DNA of 33,795 nucleotides from Planctomycetota bacterium (GTDB taxonomy: Bacteria > Planctomycetota > UBA8108 > UBA1146 > JAJFFE01), in assembly GCA_021776775.1 (NCBI GenBank), contig JAJFFE010000173.1, forward strand, positions 1 through 33,795, written 5' to 3'. Below, piece after piece: positions 1-8,010 of this stretch. How positions within the stretch are numbered: the first letter of the stretch is position 1; every line of letters begins with the position of its first letter. The translations under genes were made by a program, and so were the position numbers. Under the pieces are notes generated by a model. It saw nothing but the letters and a program-made list of their open reading frames with translations. It was not told the DNA's origin and made no database searches.

Positions 1-140
1 TGCGCCCGGCGAATGGCTGTCGTGTTGCTCCTACTGCGTGTTTCTCGGGGTGTGCTGGCCGCCGGAAGCTCGAGGTCTCGCGCGAAATGACTTCCGGCCG
101 CACCTCTCTAGTGCCCTCTCTGCCCGGAAGCTCCCCTCCC

Positions 141-2234
141 ATGCGGATCCTATCGACCTCTCTGCTCCTGCTTCTCGCCTGGTCCACCTCTCCGGCGCAT
201 GGCGATGTGTTCGACGATTGGACCGTTCGGGGAGACTCCGCGTTTGGACCACCGGTCTCGATCGAGTACGAGCAAGATCCGGAACTCTTGCGACAGGTTG
301 CTGCTCTCTTCTTGCTGGAGGGCTCCGACCTGCGCCAAGTCCGGTCACGACGTCAGGGCCAACTACGCCTCGTCGAGTTTCGTCAGCACCTCGACCAGCG
401 TCCCGTTCTCGATTCGAGCGTCCGACTCGTCTTCGGCGCCGGCCGATTGGTCTCGGCGTTCGCACAGGGCGTGACTAGCCACGACCGCGCTTGGCCCGTT
501 CAAACTGACTTCGAGCCCGATCAGTTGCTCGCTCCGTTCCCCGGGGCGAAGTCACGCGCGCAGCGCTCAGGCTGGATCACCGGTCGGAACGGATCTGCAA
601 TTCCGGTGATAGAAGTAGAAGCGGACAACCTTCCGGCGAGCGAAGGCATTTTCGGCAACAAGGGAACACTGACCTTCGAGTTGCCAAGTGGCGTCTGCTT
701 GCAGACGCGTTCCGCCATCGTGAACTGCGACATTTGCGGTTCAGCCCACGGACACGGAACGATCGGCTTGGACTCGCTCGGCCCGGACTCGGACTCTCTC
801 CCGCTCCCCCTCGCCAACCTCGTATTGGACATCGATGGAACCGTAGATTCGATCGTGACCGATGCAAACGGATTGTTGAGCTGGGAGGGCCCCGTAGGTG
901 CCACCGTTTCTCTGACGGGAACGTTGAGCGGACTGTACGTCAACGTACTCGACGACGACGGTCCAGAACTCTCGATCGAAACCGGTCCCGTGAGCTCGGG
1001 TGAGCCGATCCACATCGAACTCAACGAGCTGCTTCTGGATGCAGACACCGCGGAGATCAACGCATACGTTCACGTCAATCGAGCGCACGACTGGCTTGCG
1101 GGTCTAGACCTAGACCCGCCGTTCACCGCGTTGGATTTCCCGCTGCAGGTGCGAGTCAATCGTCAGTCGTTCGGCAACTGCAACGCGGCGTTCGATCCTG
1201 GCGTGCCGGAGCTGTTCTTCCTCCCCGAAGGCGGAGGTTGCCCCAACAGCGCGTATTCGAGTGTGATCTATCACGAGTACGTTCACGCCGTCGTCTTCGA
1301 GATCATGGGAGGGTTTCCCAGTCTCGACCTCAACGAAGGTCTCGCCGATTCGGGATCGACGCTGCTCTCGGGCCATCGACTGGTAGGCCGAAACTTCTAC
1401 GGGCCAGGCCTGCACCTGCGAGATCTCGAACCCGACTTGGTCTTTCCCGTGGTCGGAGACATCTGGACTCGTGGGCGCGTCGTCGCTGGCAGCTTCTTCG
1501 ACCTAAGGACGCGGCTCTTTCACGAGCTCGGCGCCGAGGCTGGACAAGCGCTGGCGGAGCTGCTGTTCGCGAAGAGCCTCTACTTCATGCCCAACTCCAT
1601 AGGGGACGGTGTCGTCACGGCCGTTCTGTTGGCCGACGACGACAACGCGGACTTGAGCGACGGCACCCCGCACGACCAGTGGATCCTCGAGAGCTTCCAA
1701 ATTCACGGGCTGCAAGATCAATTCATGCCGATCGATCCGATCCGCTCCTTGACCGAGCAAAGCTCCGCGGGCTTGTTGACGTTCACTTGGTTCTTGACCG
1801 CGTCCTACGACGAGATCACCGTCGAACGCGACGGCGCCGTCATCGCGGTCCTGCCGGGCAGCGCGTCGTTCTTCATCGACGATAACGTGACACCCGGACT
1901 CCACACCTATCTGTTCAGGGGACGCTCGGGAGGCGTCGATAGCCCGGCAACTCCGATACTCATTCCGATCGACGACTACACGCGGGGCGACGCCTCTGCA
2001 GACCACTCGCTCAACCTCGACGACGTGTTTTCAATCCTCGACGCGATCATTGCGGGCACCCCGCTCGACTGCCCCGACGCAGCCGACGTCGATGACAACG
2101 GGCTCGTTCAACTCGGCGACGTCATCGTTCTGCTCGGGTACCTCTTCCAAGACGGAACCCCTCCGGCCGCTCCTTTCCCGGCGACCGGGTCGGACACCAC
2201 TGCCGATTTCCTTCCGTGTGCGGGCGAGCTCTAG
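141..2234 (+). CDS. Secreted zinc metallopeptidase-like protein with C-terminal dockerin-like repeat
   Basis: Predicted exported protein of 697 residues. The chosen ATG begins a clean signal peptide (MRILSTSLLLLLAWSTSPAHG, cut before DVFDDW); an in-frame ATG at 87 would add 18 residues without an SD. A gluzincin-like motif HEYVH lies at residues 378-382, followed by NEGLADS with Glu399 as the likely third zinc ligand, so a metallopeptidase fold is likely, though the cleaved substrate is unknown. The C-terminal part (about 614-697) has RGD followed by two calcium-loop-like segments (DASADHSLNLDD and DVDDNGLVQLGD) and a Pro-rich end, as in planctomycete dockerin type I-like tails. These tails are believed to be anchoring or sorting modules; here that role is inferred. 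The middle (about 230-310) looks like beta-sandwich or carboxypeptidase-regulatory-like sequence. It stands alone, with non-coding DNA after it. Confidence 0.82.
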   Translation: MRILSTSLLLLLAWSTSPAHGDVFDDWTVRGDSAFGPPVSIEYEQDPELLRQVAALFLLEGSDLRQVRSRRQGQLRLVEFRQHLDQRPVLDSSVRLVFGAGRLVSAFAQGVTSHDRAWPVQTDFEPDQLLAPFPGAKSRAQRSGWITGRNGSAIPVIEVEADNLPASEGIFGNKGTLTFELPSGVCLQTRSAIVNCDICGSAHGHGTIGLDSLGPDSDSLPLPLANLVLDIDGTVDSIVTDANGLLSWEGPVGATVSLTGTLSGLYVNVLDDDGPELSIETGPVSSGEPIHIELNELLLDADTAEINAYVHVNRAHDWLAGLDLDPPFTALDFPLQVRVNRQSFGNCNAAFDPGVPELFFLPEGGGCPNSAYSSVIYHEYVHAVVFEIMGGFPSLDLNEGLADSGSTLLSGHRLVGRNFYGPGLHLRDLEPDLVFPVVGDIWTRGRVVAGSFFDLRTRLFHELGAEAGQALAELLFAKSLYFMPNSIGDGVVTAVLLADDDNADLSDGTPHDQWILESFQIHGLQDQFMPIDPIRSLTEQSSAGLLTFTWFLTASYDEITVERDGAVIAVLPGSASFFIDDNVTPGLHTYLFRGRSGGVDSPATPILIPIDDYTRGDASADHSLNLDDVFSILDAIIAGTPLDCPDAADVDDNGLVQLGDVIVLLGYLFQDGTPPAAPFPATGSDTTADFLPCAGEL

Positions 2235-2794
2235 CTAGGTCCGGCCGCTCGACTCGGCATGTGACGCTTGTCGAACCTTCTTCAGATCCGTACTCCCAAA
2301 CGAGCTATGTACTAGCACCGTCCGTGCAGCGGCTTCGGCGCAGGATTCGATGGTAGCCTTCTCTCGCCCGTTGCTCGGAGAGAGGACGAACTTGGAACCG
2401 CTCGCAGCGCTACGGCCGCTCCCCCCCCTCCCCCGACGCTCGACGAAGCGACGCGGAGACTCGACGAACCGCAGCGATGGCCTGTCTAGCGAGCACGCAT
2501 TCCCCCTCGACATGTGGCGCATCGACGCGGTCGAGTGGACTCACTCGGCGACTCGACTCCACCCGCTCGTGGAGGAAGAACGTCGCTCGTGGGGCTTCAC
2601 GCATCTCCCGACCAAGGGAGGGCGTCTCGACGTCCGGGCGTAGATCGCGCCCAACGAGAAGGCACGTCGTCCCCCGTTTACGAGCTTCTGACTTCGGGAC
2701 GCCCCACAGCCACCCTCGATCTTCGGTCGAACCTCTGAAGTTCGTGTTTCCCATCCTGTCGGCGCGTGGGCGGGGCTATATAATCCGCGCCGCC
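2235..2794. other. 560-base non-coding interval upstream of queA
   Basis: No convincing gene on either strand. Short open frames exist in several frames but they are Arg/Ser/Pro-rich, overlap each other and have no SD, as expected for shadow frames in GC-rich DNA. Visible features are a C-rich tract (eight C, T, then five C, 2421-2434), several CTCGACGA-like repeats, and the queA promoter at its right end. No tRNA, tmRNA, RNase P or SRP RNA signature could be recognised. It could contain an unrecognised structured RNA or be degenerate sequence. Confidence 0.5.
2756..2784 (+). promoter_or_regulatory. Predicted queA promoter with perfect -10
   Basis: TATAAT at 2779-2784 is a perfect -10 box, with a poor -35 (CTGTCG, 2756-2761) 17 bases upstream. 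Only ten bases separate the -10 from the ATG at 2795, so transcription would start about four bases before the start codon, giving a nearly leaderless message. There is no SD, which agrees with this. The 13 bases TATAATCCGCGCC occur again at another promoter-like site near 11458-11470 on the minus strand. Confidence 0.62.
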
Positions 2795-3850
2795 ATGACC
2801 GACCTCGACGACTACGACTACGATCTGCCGTCCGCGCTGATCGCCCAGGAACCCGCGCCCCATCGCGAAGAGTCACGCGCACTCTTCATGCGTCGCGGCG
2901 TGGACGGGTTGGAAGAACGCCGGTTTGCGGATCTCCCCGGGCAACTCACCGGCGACGAGTGCTTGGTCGTCAATGACACGCGCGTGATTCCCGCACGGAT
3001 TCGCACCCGGCGAGCATCCGGCGCCCGTATCGAAGTCTTCCTGTTGCGCCCGGAAGGTGACGCATCGAACGCCGATACGGTTTGGCAAGCGTGGGTGGCA
3101 CCAGCCAAGAAAGTACGCCCCCCCGAGACTCTCAACCTCGAGTCCGACCCTAGCGAGACGATCGAGGTCCTCCAACGGTGTGACTCGTTCTTCAGAGTTC
3201 GCGCCGGAAGCCTCGATCGCCTCTACGGCATCGGTGAAGTCCCGCTGCCGCCGTACATCGCCCGCAGCGCCAACGACGATCGGCGTACCCAGGACAGCGA
3301 GCGATACCAGACCATGTTCGCGTCGACACCCGGCGCTGTCGCGGCTCCCACCGCCGGCCTGCACTTCTCGCCGCCATTGGTCACCGCCGTGAAGTCGCTC
3401 GGGGTGCCGGTCATCCCGATAACGCTTCACGTTGGACCGGGAACCTTCAAGCCGATCACTACCGATCGAATCGAAGACCATCGGGTCGATCCTGAATTGT
3501 TCCATGTCTCGGAGCAGTCGCGGGGCGAACTCGCGAAAGCGAAAGCAGACGGGCGCCGAATCATCACGGTCGGCACGACATCGACTCGGGTCATCGAATC
3601 CATCGATCATTGGGACGACGGCCCAGCCATTCAAGGCGACACCAGCCTCACGATCTTGCCTGGCTACGAGTTCCGCCACGTCGAGGGGTTGATCACCAAC
3701 TATCACCTACCGAAGTCGTCGTTGCTCGTTCTCGTATCGGCGTTTCACGGCCGCGAACGAACCAGGCAAGCGTACGCGCAGGCGATCGAGTCCGGGTTGC
3801 GCTTCTACTCGTACGGTGACGCCATGGTCATCCTTCCTAGAACGAGGTAA
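2795..3850 (+). CDS. queA: S-adenosylmethionine:tRNA ribosyltransferase-isomerase
   Basis: QueA transfers and isomerises the ribosyl part of S-adenosylmethionine onto 7-aminomethyl-7-deazaguanine in tRNA, making epoxyqueuosine in the queuosine pathway; cytosolic. The 351-residue product matches the family's usual length. It starts with the family-typical DYDLPSALIAQEPAPHRE and has LVVNDTRVIPARI, then PLPPYIAR, then ERYQTMFASTPGAVAAPTAG with LHF, then HVGPGTFKP, GTTSTRVIES, and NYHLPKSSLLVLVSAF near the end. The open frame runs upstream to 2477, but the family N-terminus and the promoter place the start at the ATG at 2795. The next gene begins two bases after its stop, so the two are probably cotranscribed. 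No other queuosine genes are in the window. Confidence 0.96.
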   Translation: MTDLDDYDYDLPSALIAQEPAPHREESRALFMRRGVDGLEERRFADLPGQLTGDECLVVNDTRVIPARIRTRRASGARIEVFLLRPEGDASNADTVWQAWVAPAKKVRPPETLNLESDPSETIEVLQRCDSFFRVRAGSLDRLYGIGEVPLPPYIARSANDDRRTQDSERYQTMFASTPGAVAAPTAGLHFSPPLVTAVKSLGVPVIPITLHVGPGTFKPITTDRIEDHRVDPELFHVSEQSRGELAKAKADGRRIITVGTTSTRVIESIDHWDDGPAIQGDTSLTILPGYEFRHVEGLITNYHLPKSSLLVLVSAFHGRERTRQAYAQAIESGLRFYSYGDAMVILPRTR

Positions 3851-3852
3851 TC

Positions 3853-4566
3853 ATGCTCGCGTGCTGGGCGTGTGAGTTTCGTTTCTCTGGCAAGATGATT
3901 GCTCGCGACGGATCGATCAAAGGGCGATCGGCTCGCGAAGGAGGGCCGTACCGACTGTACACCTGCCCGCGATGCTCCCAAGTTTCTCGCGTCGAAACGA
4001 CCGCCAAGGACCGAATGTTCGCGTCGCCGCCGAAGGACTTTTCGGTGGTCGACTATTTCTTCGGCTGGCTCGACTTCTTGTCCCCGACCGACTTCCTGCG
4101 CGTTGTTCGGTGGCACCACTCATACGCCGAAACTCGCCGCGAGTACTTCGAGCGCGACGGCGACTCGACGTACTCGAAACCTACTATAAGCGGCACTGTT
4201 CGCCAGTTCCTTGCCGGAAGAAGCGCAACCTCGGATCTCGAGTTCGAGGAGTGGCGACAGCGACGTGAAGAAGAAATCCTTCGAGAGAAGACGCGCACCG
4301 GGAGGTCTGATCGCCACAAGTCAGAAGAACCGAACCCACGACGCGACGCAAAGCCGTCGCCTCCCCCCCGCGAAGTCCCTCATCCCTATCGAATCTTGGG
4401 GGTATCGATCGACGCGACCGACGGTGAAATCCGAACGGCGTTCAAAACCTTGGTTCGAGTGCACCATCCCGACAAGCAGCCGACGCGCGATCCTGAAGTC
4501 CTCGAAGAAGCCAACCGCCGATTGAAAGAACTACTTCAAGCGTACGACGAATTGTCTAAGCGGTGA
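3853..4566 (+). CDS. J-domain protein with N-terminal four-cysteine motif
   Basis: Protein of 237 residues. The last 65 or so residues form a J domain: PYRILGVSIDATDGEIRTAF, then VHHPDKQ with the diagnostic His205-Pro206-Asp207, then a helix ending LLQAYDELSKR. J domains stimulate the ATPase of an Hsp70 (DnaK), so a co-chaperone role is likely. The N-terminus has two CxxC pairs (Cys4/Cys7 and Cys38/Cys41) that could hold zinc, as in a rubredoxin-like knuckle. A charged linker (about 120-170, rich in Arg, Glu, Pro, Ser) joins the two. There is no Gly/Phe region or classical DnaJ zinc domain, so it is not DnaJ itself. An SD (GAGG) lies five bases before the ATG. It is closely spaced behind queA and convergent with the transporter gene, ending 19 bases from it. 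Client proteins are unknown. Confidence 0.82.
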   Translation: MLACWACEFRFSGKMIARDGSIKGRSAREGGPYRLYTCPRCSQVSRVETTAKDRMFASPPKDFSVVDYFFGWLDFLSPTDFLRVVRWHHSYAETRREYFERDGDSTYSKPTISGTVRQFLAGRSATSDLEFEEWRQRREEEILREKTRTGRSDRHKSEEPNPRRDAKPSPPPREVPHPYRILGVSIDATDGEIRTAFKTLVRVHHPDKQPTRDPEVLEEANRRLKELLQAYDELSKR

Positions 4567-4585
4567 GTTCGCGCGGTTGTCCTCA

Positions 4586-6094
4586 TCAGCCGACGCCGAA
4601 CATCGGTAGAGCAATCATGGTGATCGCCAGCACGAGGAGAGTCCCCACGAGGTTCAACACAAACCCAGCTTGAACCATTCGCATGATCGGGATTCGCCCG
4701 GTGGAGAAGACGATCGCGTTCGGAACGGTTGCCACCGGCAACATGAACGCGAACGAAACAACGAGAACCGCCGGAAGCATCAGCGTCAACGGATGCAGCC
4801 CACCCTCGGTTGCCGCCCCCGCGAGAATCGGCATGAGCAGATTCGTGGTGGCGGTGTTCGAAGTCACCTCCGTCAAGAAGGTCACCCCCAGACAGATGAG
4901 CGTCACCAGAAGCACTCGTGGTAGCTCGAGTGCCCCCGCGAGCTGCTGACCGAACCACTGCGACAACCCCGTCGACTCGAAGGCGCCCGCGATCGCGAAG
5001 CCACCGCCGAGCAGAAACAAGAGTCCCCAAGGTACCGTCTCGACGTCCTTCCACACCAACAACGGTCGGTACCGCTCTTGACCCGACGGAAGCCCGAACA
5101 AAACCAGCGCCATCGACAACGCGACGAACGAATCGGTGATCACCTTGTTGAGCTGATCTTCCGGGACGATATCGGCCCAGACGAACAAGTGACTCCAGCC
5201 CGGGATGCCCTTGCCCCCCTTGGTGATCCAGAGTATCGCCGTCGTGACGAACACCATCAGCACGCGCTTCTCCGGAATCGACATGGGGCCTAGCTTAGTT
5301 CGCTCCTCGGCAAGCGCCTCGGCCCCACCCGACTCGTCCGATCCGGCGGGGACGGGCAACAAGACGCGCGTGAGCAAGAAGGCAATCAGCGGCGCAAAGA
5401 TCACGACGACCGGCAGGCCGAACATCATCCACGTCAAGAAGTCGACGTTCAGGTCGTAGCCCGGAAGAGATTCCACAACTTCGGCAAAGATCAGATTGGG
5501 TGGCGTCCCGATCAACGAGCCCACTCCGCCGACGTTAGCTCCGTAGGCGACGCCGAGCAGGGTGCAGATGGCGAAGTTCGGGCCACACGCTGGCTTCTTC
5601 GTCGGATCGTCCGATTGGGTCAGTCGCGAGACGACCGACAGCGCGATCGGCACGAGCATGATCGTCGTCGCGGTGTTCGAGATCCACATCGACAGGAACG
5701 CCGACGCCAAGACGAATCCAAAGACGAGTTGCCGGGGATTCTGACCAACGAGCCCGATCACGAAGATCGCAATTCGCCGGTGAAGCCCCCACCGCTCGAT
5801 CGCCTGTGCGATGAAGAACCCACCGAGCAGCAAGAGCGTGAGATGGTTCGTGTAGTATTGCGCCGCCTGCTTGGCGGTGGAGAGTCCGCACGCAGGCAAC
5901 AGGATCGCCGGCAGCAACGAGGCGATCGGAATCGGGACCGGCTCGGTGACCCACCAGAACGCGGTCCACACCGTGATGCCGAGAATGAGCCGTTGCGGCA
6001 CGGTCAGGCCGGGAATCGGCGCGGCGACCGCAAGCGCCCCAAGCACTGGTCCCAACAGGAGAAACGCGAGTCGGAAACGGCCTCTTTCCGCCAT
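4586..6094 (-). CDS. SLC13/DASS family sodium:dicarboxylate (or sulfate) symporter
   Basis: Integral inner-membrane transporter, about 502 residues with a dozen hydrophobic segments. The two hallmark SNT motifs are present: WISNTATTIMLVPI in the first half and TSNTATTNLLMPI in the second, where the family binds Na+ and the substrate carboxylates. Members carry C4-dicarboxylates, citrate, sulfate or phosphate; the exact substrate cannot be told from sequence. A cytoplasmic hydrophilic loop with Asp/Glu-rich sequence (about residues 255-275) separates the halves. Two adjacent ATG codons occur at 6097 and 6094; the SD GGGAGG at 6101-6106 is three and six bases away respectively, so the second is preferred. 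It is transcribed alone, divergent from the lipoprotein pair at 6341. Confidence 0.9.
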   Translation of the reverse strand: MAERGRFRLAFLLLGPVLGALAVAAPIPGLTVPQRLILGITVWTAFWWVTEPVPIPIASLLPAILLPACGLSTAKQAAQYYTNHLTLLLLGGFFIAQAIERWGLHRRIAIFVIGLVGQNPRQLVFGFVLASAFLSMWISNTATTIMLVPIALSVVSRLTQSDDPTKKPACGPNFAICTLLGVAYGANVGGVGSLIGTPPNLIFAEVVESLPGYDLNVDFLTWMMFGLPVVVIFAPLIAFLLTRVLLPVPAGSDESGGAEALAEERTKLGPMSIPEKRVLMVFVTTAILWITKGGKGIPGWSHLFVWADIVPEDQLNKVITDSFVALSMALVLFGLPSGQERYRPLLVWKDVETVPWGLLFLLGGGFAIAGAFESTGLSQWFGQQLAGALELPRVLLVTLICLGVTFLTEVTSNTATTNLLMPILAGAATEGGLHPLTLMLPAVLVVSFAFMLPVATVPNAIVFSTGRIPIMRMVQAGFVLNLVGTLLVLAITMIALPMFGVG

Positions 6095-6097
6095 CAT

Positions 6098-6340
6098 GAA
6101 CCTCCCCCGGGGACGATGACCATCACGTGGTAAGATCGGTGCATCATCACTTTTCGTCGTTATGACGAAGGGTGCCGCCTTCGCCCGCGAGACCCTACCT
6201 CACGGTCGTCGAAGGTGGCAAGCAACTGGCGGCTCGAACGCAGCGAAATACCGACATCTTGGCGAGCGGCAAGACCCAACGGTTCGGCCGTCACCACGTA
6301 GGTTCGACCGTCATCAGGACGCAGGGAAACGGAGTACACG
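6098..6340. other. Divergent intergenic region between symporter and lipoprotein genes
   Basis: Holds the SD for the minus-strand symporter at 6101-6106 and an inverted repeat TTCGTC-N5-GACGAA at 6153-6169, a possible operator. A 60-codon Arg-rich open frame (6162-6344) ends in a TTGA overlap with the next gene's start; its composition looks like shadow coding, so I do not call it. No convincing -10/-35 pair was found. Confidence 0.35.
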
Positions 6341-6697
6341 TTGAGGCAGACGGGATCAATCGTGGCCGGTGCCCTGGTGCTCCTCGCCCTACTCAGCGGC
6401 TGCCGTCACCCGGCGGCACTGTCGGTCCGGGTGGTTCCGGCCCACAAAGACGTGCTGCACGTACACGTCGAACTCCCGGAAGAGCTAGAACCGCTCGACT
6501 ACGTCTCAGACTCCCAACGGCGGACCGAAGTCATGCAGGACGCCAACCGAACGGGCGCGCCACCCTTGTACGAAGTTCACTACTCGTACTACTCCGGCGC
6601 TGACCTACTCGCCTTCGCGACGTACCGTCGGGCTCCCGACGGAACCCTCTCGCACGAAAAGACACTCGTCCATCCGCAGAAGTCGGATCGGCCGTGA
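6341..6697 (+). CDS. Small predicted lipoprotein, function unknown
   Basis: 118-residue exported lipoprotein. The TTG start is supported by a GGAG six bases upstream (6331-6334) and gives a signal peptide with a basic N-terminus and lipobox LLSGC, so the mature protein begins at Cys21 and should be lipid-anchored. The mature part contains HVELPEELEPLDY and a Tyr-rich stretch (YEVHYSYYSGAD) but no domain I recognise. Its stop overlaps the next gene's GTG by four bases (GTGA), indicating translational coupling and probably a shared role with the peptidase-like lipoprotein that follows. Confidence 0.72.
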   Translation: MRQTGSIVAGALVLLALLSGCRHPAALSVRVVPAHKDVLHVHVELPEELEPLDYVSDSQRRTEVMQDANRTGAPPLYEVHYSYYSGADLLAFATYRRAPDGTLSHEKTLVHPQKSDRP

Positions 6698-8010
6698 AGC
6701 GCACCGTTCTCCTGGCACTGGCGGTTACGCTGACGGGCTGTTACGCGCTCTACGAGCACCGTATCGACGGAAACCGCGTCTCGGTGTACGGCGATCACGA
6801 CTTGGCTCGCTTAGAGAGCACGGCTCGGTTCGTCGAGCGCGCCATGGAAGGGTTTCGCCGCCTGTTTCCCAACGGTGGTCGCGACGTGCCGCCTCCAAGG
6901 GTCGTCTACGAAGTCGACGAGCTGACGCAAAACAACGTGTACCTTCCGTACCCTCGCCAAGAGGGCTACTACCTTCCCATGCTGCGGCTCGTCCACCTTT
7001 CGCCGCAGATCGTGGAGTCGGCCTCCGACGACAAAGGAGCGCCTCTCGAAGAGTTGGAAGCGGCTCGCGTCGTAACGCTTCACGAGTTGAGTCATCACTT
7101 TCTGATTTCAGTGCTCCCGGAGTCCAACTCGAAGTACTGGCTCAACGAGGGGTTCGCTTGCGTCATGGAAACCGCGTGGCTCGGAGACGGTGACGACCTC
7201 ATCGTTCCGTACTTCCATCCGTGGCTTCACCGGCGCGCACGGTTGGCGCTCACGAGCGAACTCGGCGAGAAACGGTTCATGGCAGAACTGCGCTCCCTGC
7301 TCGACGCGTCCTGGATGACCTTTCACCGCAAAGGAAACAAAACGCTGAACTACGCGATATCGTACGTCGCGGTCGCCTTCCTTTTGCAGAACGAGACCGA
7401 GGGTGCGATCGAAGACCGCCTTCGCCAGATTCTCGGCTGGAGCACCGACGAGCTCATGGCCCGACTCGAACGCCTGCCAGACGTCGTGGAACGTCCTCCG
7501 GCCACAGTCTTGGCGGAACTCGCGCAGAGCCCGGTCCACCGCACATGGGCCCTCACCGAGTGGGTAGCTCTGGGAGCCCCCGATCGCAACCGACTGGTTC
7601 GAGAGTTACAGAACTGCCTCGATTCGGACCTGCCGGATCAGCGCTGCCTCGGCGGGGAACTCAGCGCTCGCGTGTTGTCACGACGACACGCGCGCCCGCA
7701 AGCGTTCTCTGGATTGGAATCGCAGCTGGCACGTCGGCTGTCGTCGGCCCCACACGAGGAACGGATTGCGATCGCCGGCGACTTAACGCCACTCGATCGC
7801 GGAAGCCCTTGCCTCGAACCGTTGATCGAACTTCTGCAGAGTCATGATGAAGAACTGCGGATTGCGGCGGCCGGCGCGCTGACGCGCAGCGGACTCAAAC
7901 CCATGATCGCACGGCCAGCGTTCTGGAGAAACGCCGCCGAATCACGACGCGAAGCGGAAATCGCAGAGTGGCGCAGCTGGCTCGATGGCGTGCTACGGAC
8001 TGACGAGTAG
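6694..8010 (+). CDS. Lipoprotein with HExxH peptidase-like domain and HEAT-like C-terminus
   Basis: 438-residue predicted lipoprotein: GTG start, short signal peptide and lipobox LTGC (Cys16). The first half resembles MA-clan peptidases of the DUF1570/peptidase MA-like type: HELSHH at residues 130-135 followed by NEGFACVMET with Glu152, the expected zinc ligands and catalytic Glu. The second half is helical and includes at least one HEAT-like repeat (LEPLIELLQSHDEELRIAAA, then GALTRSG), suggesting a protein-binding scaffold. It should act at the cell-envelope surface on an unknown substrate, perhaps with the small lipoprotein it is coupled to. Its 3' end overlaps the 3' end of the convergent lipoprotein gene by 18 bases. 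Confidence 0.82.
   Translation: MKRTVLLALAVTLTGCYALYEHRIDGNRVSVYGDHDLARLESTARFVERAMEGFRRLFPNGGRDVPPPRVVYEVDELTQNNVYLPYPRQEGYYLPMLRLVHLSPQIVESASDDKGAPLEELEAARVVTLHELSHHFLISVLPESNSKYWLNEGFACVMETAWLGDGDDLIVPYFHPWLHRRARLALTSELGEKRFMAELRSLLDASWMTFHRKGNKTLNYAISYVAVAFLLQNETEGAIEDRLRQILGWSTDELMARLERLPDVVERPPATVLAELAQSPVHRTWALTEWVALGAPDRNRLVRELQNCLDSDLPDQRCLGGELSARVLSRRHARPQAFSGLESQLARRLSSAPHEERIAIAGDLTPLDRGSPCLEPLIELLQSHDEELRIAAAGALTRSGLKPMIARPAFWRNAAESRREAEIAEWRSWLDGVLRTDE

Noticed and set aside
1..90. Open frame from the left edge to a TGA at 88-90, overlapping an ATG at 87 by four bases
   Set aside because: Only 29 codons are visible, it has no recognisable sequence, and the following protein's signal peptide fits the ATG at 141 better than 87. 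It could be the tail of an upstream gene, but the window does not show enough to say.
2477..2794. Upstream extension of the queA frame by 106 codons
   Set aside because: The extension is Ser/Arg/Thr-rich, lacks an SD, and the QueA family starts at the MTDLDDYDYDLP sequence just behind a perfect -10 box.
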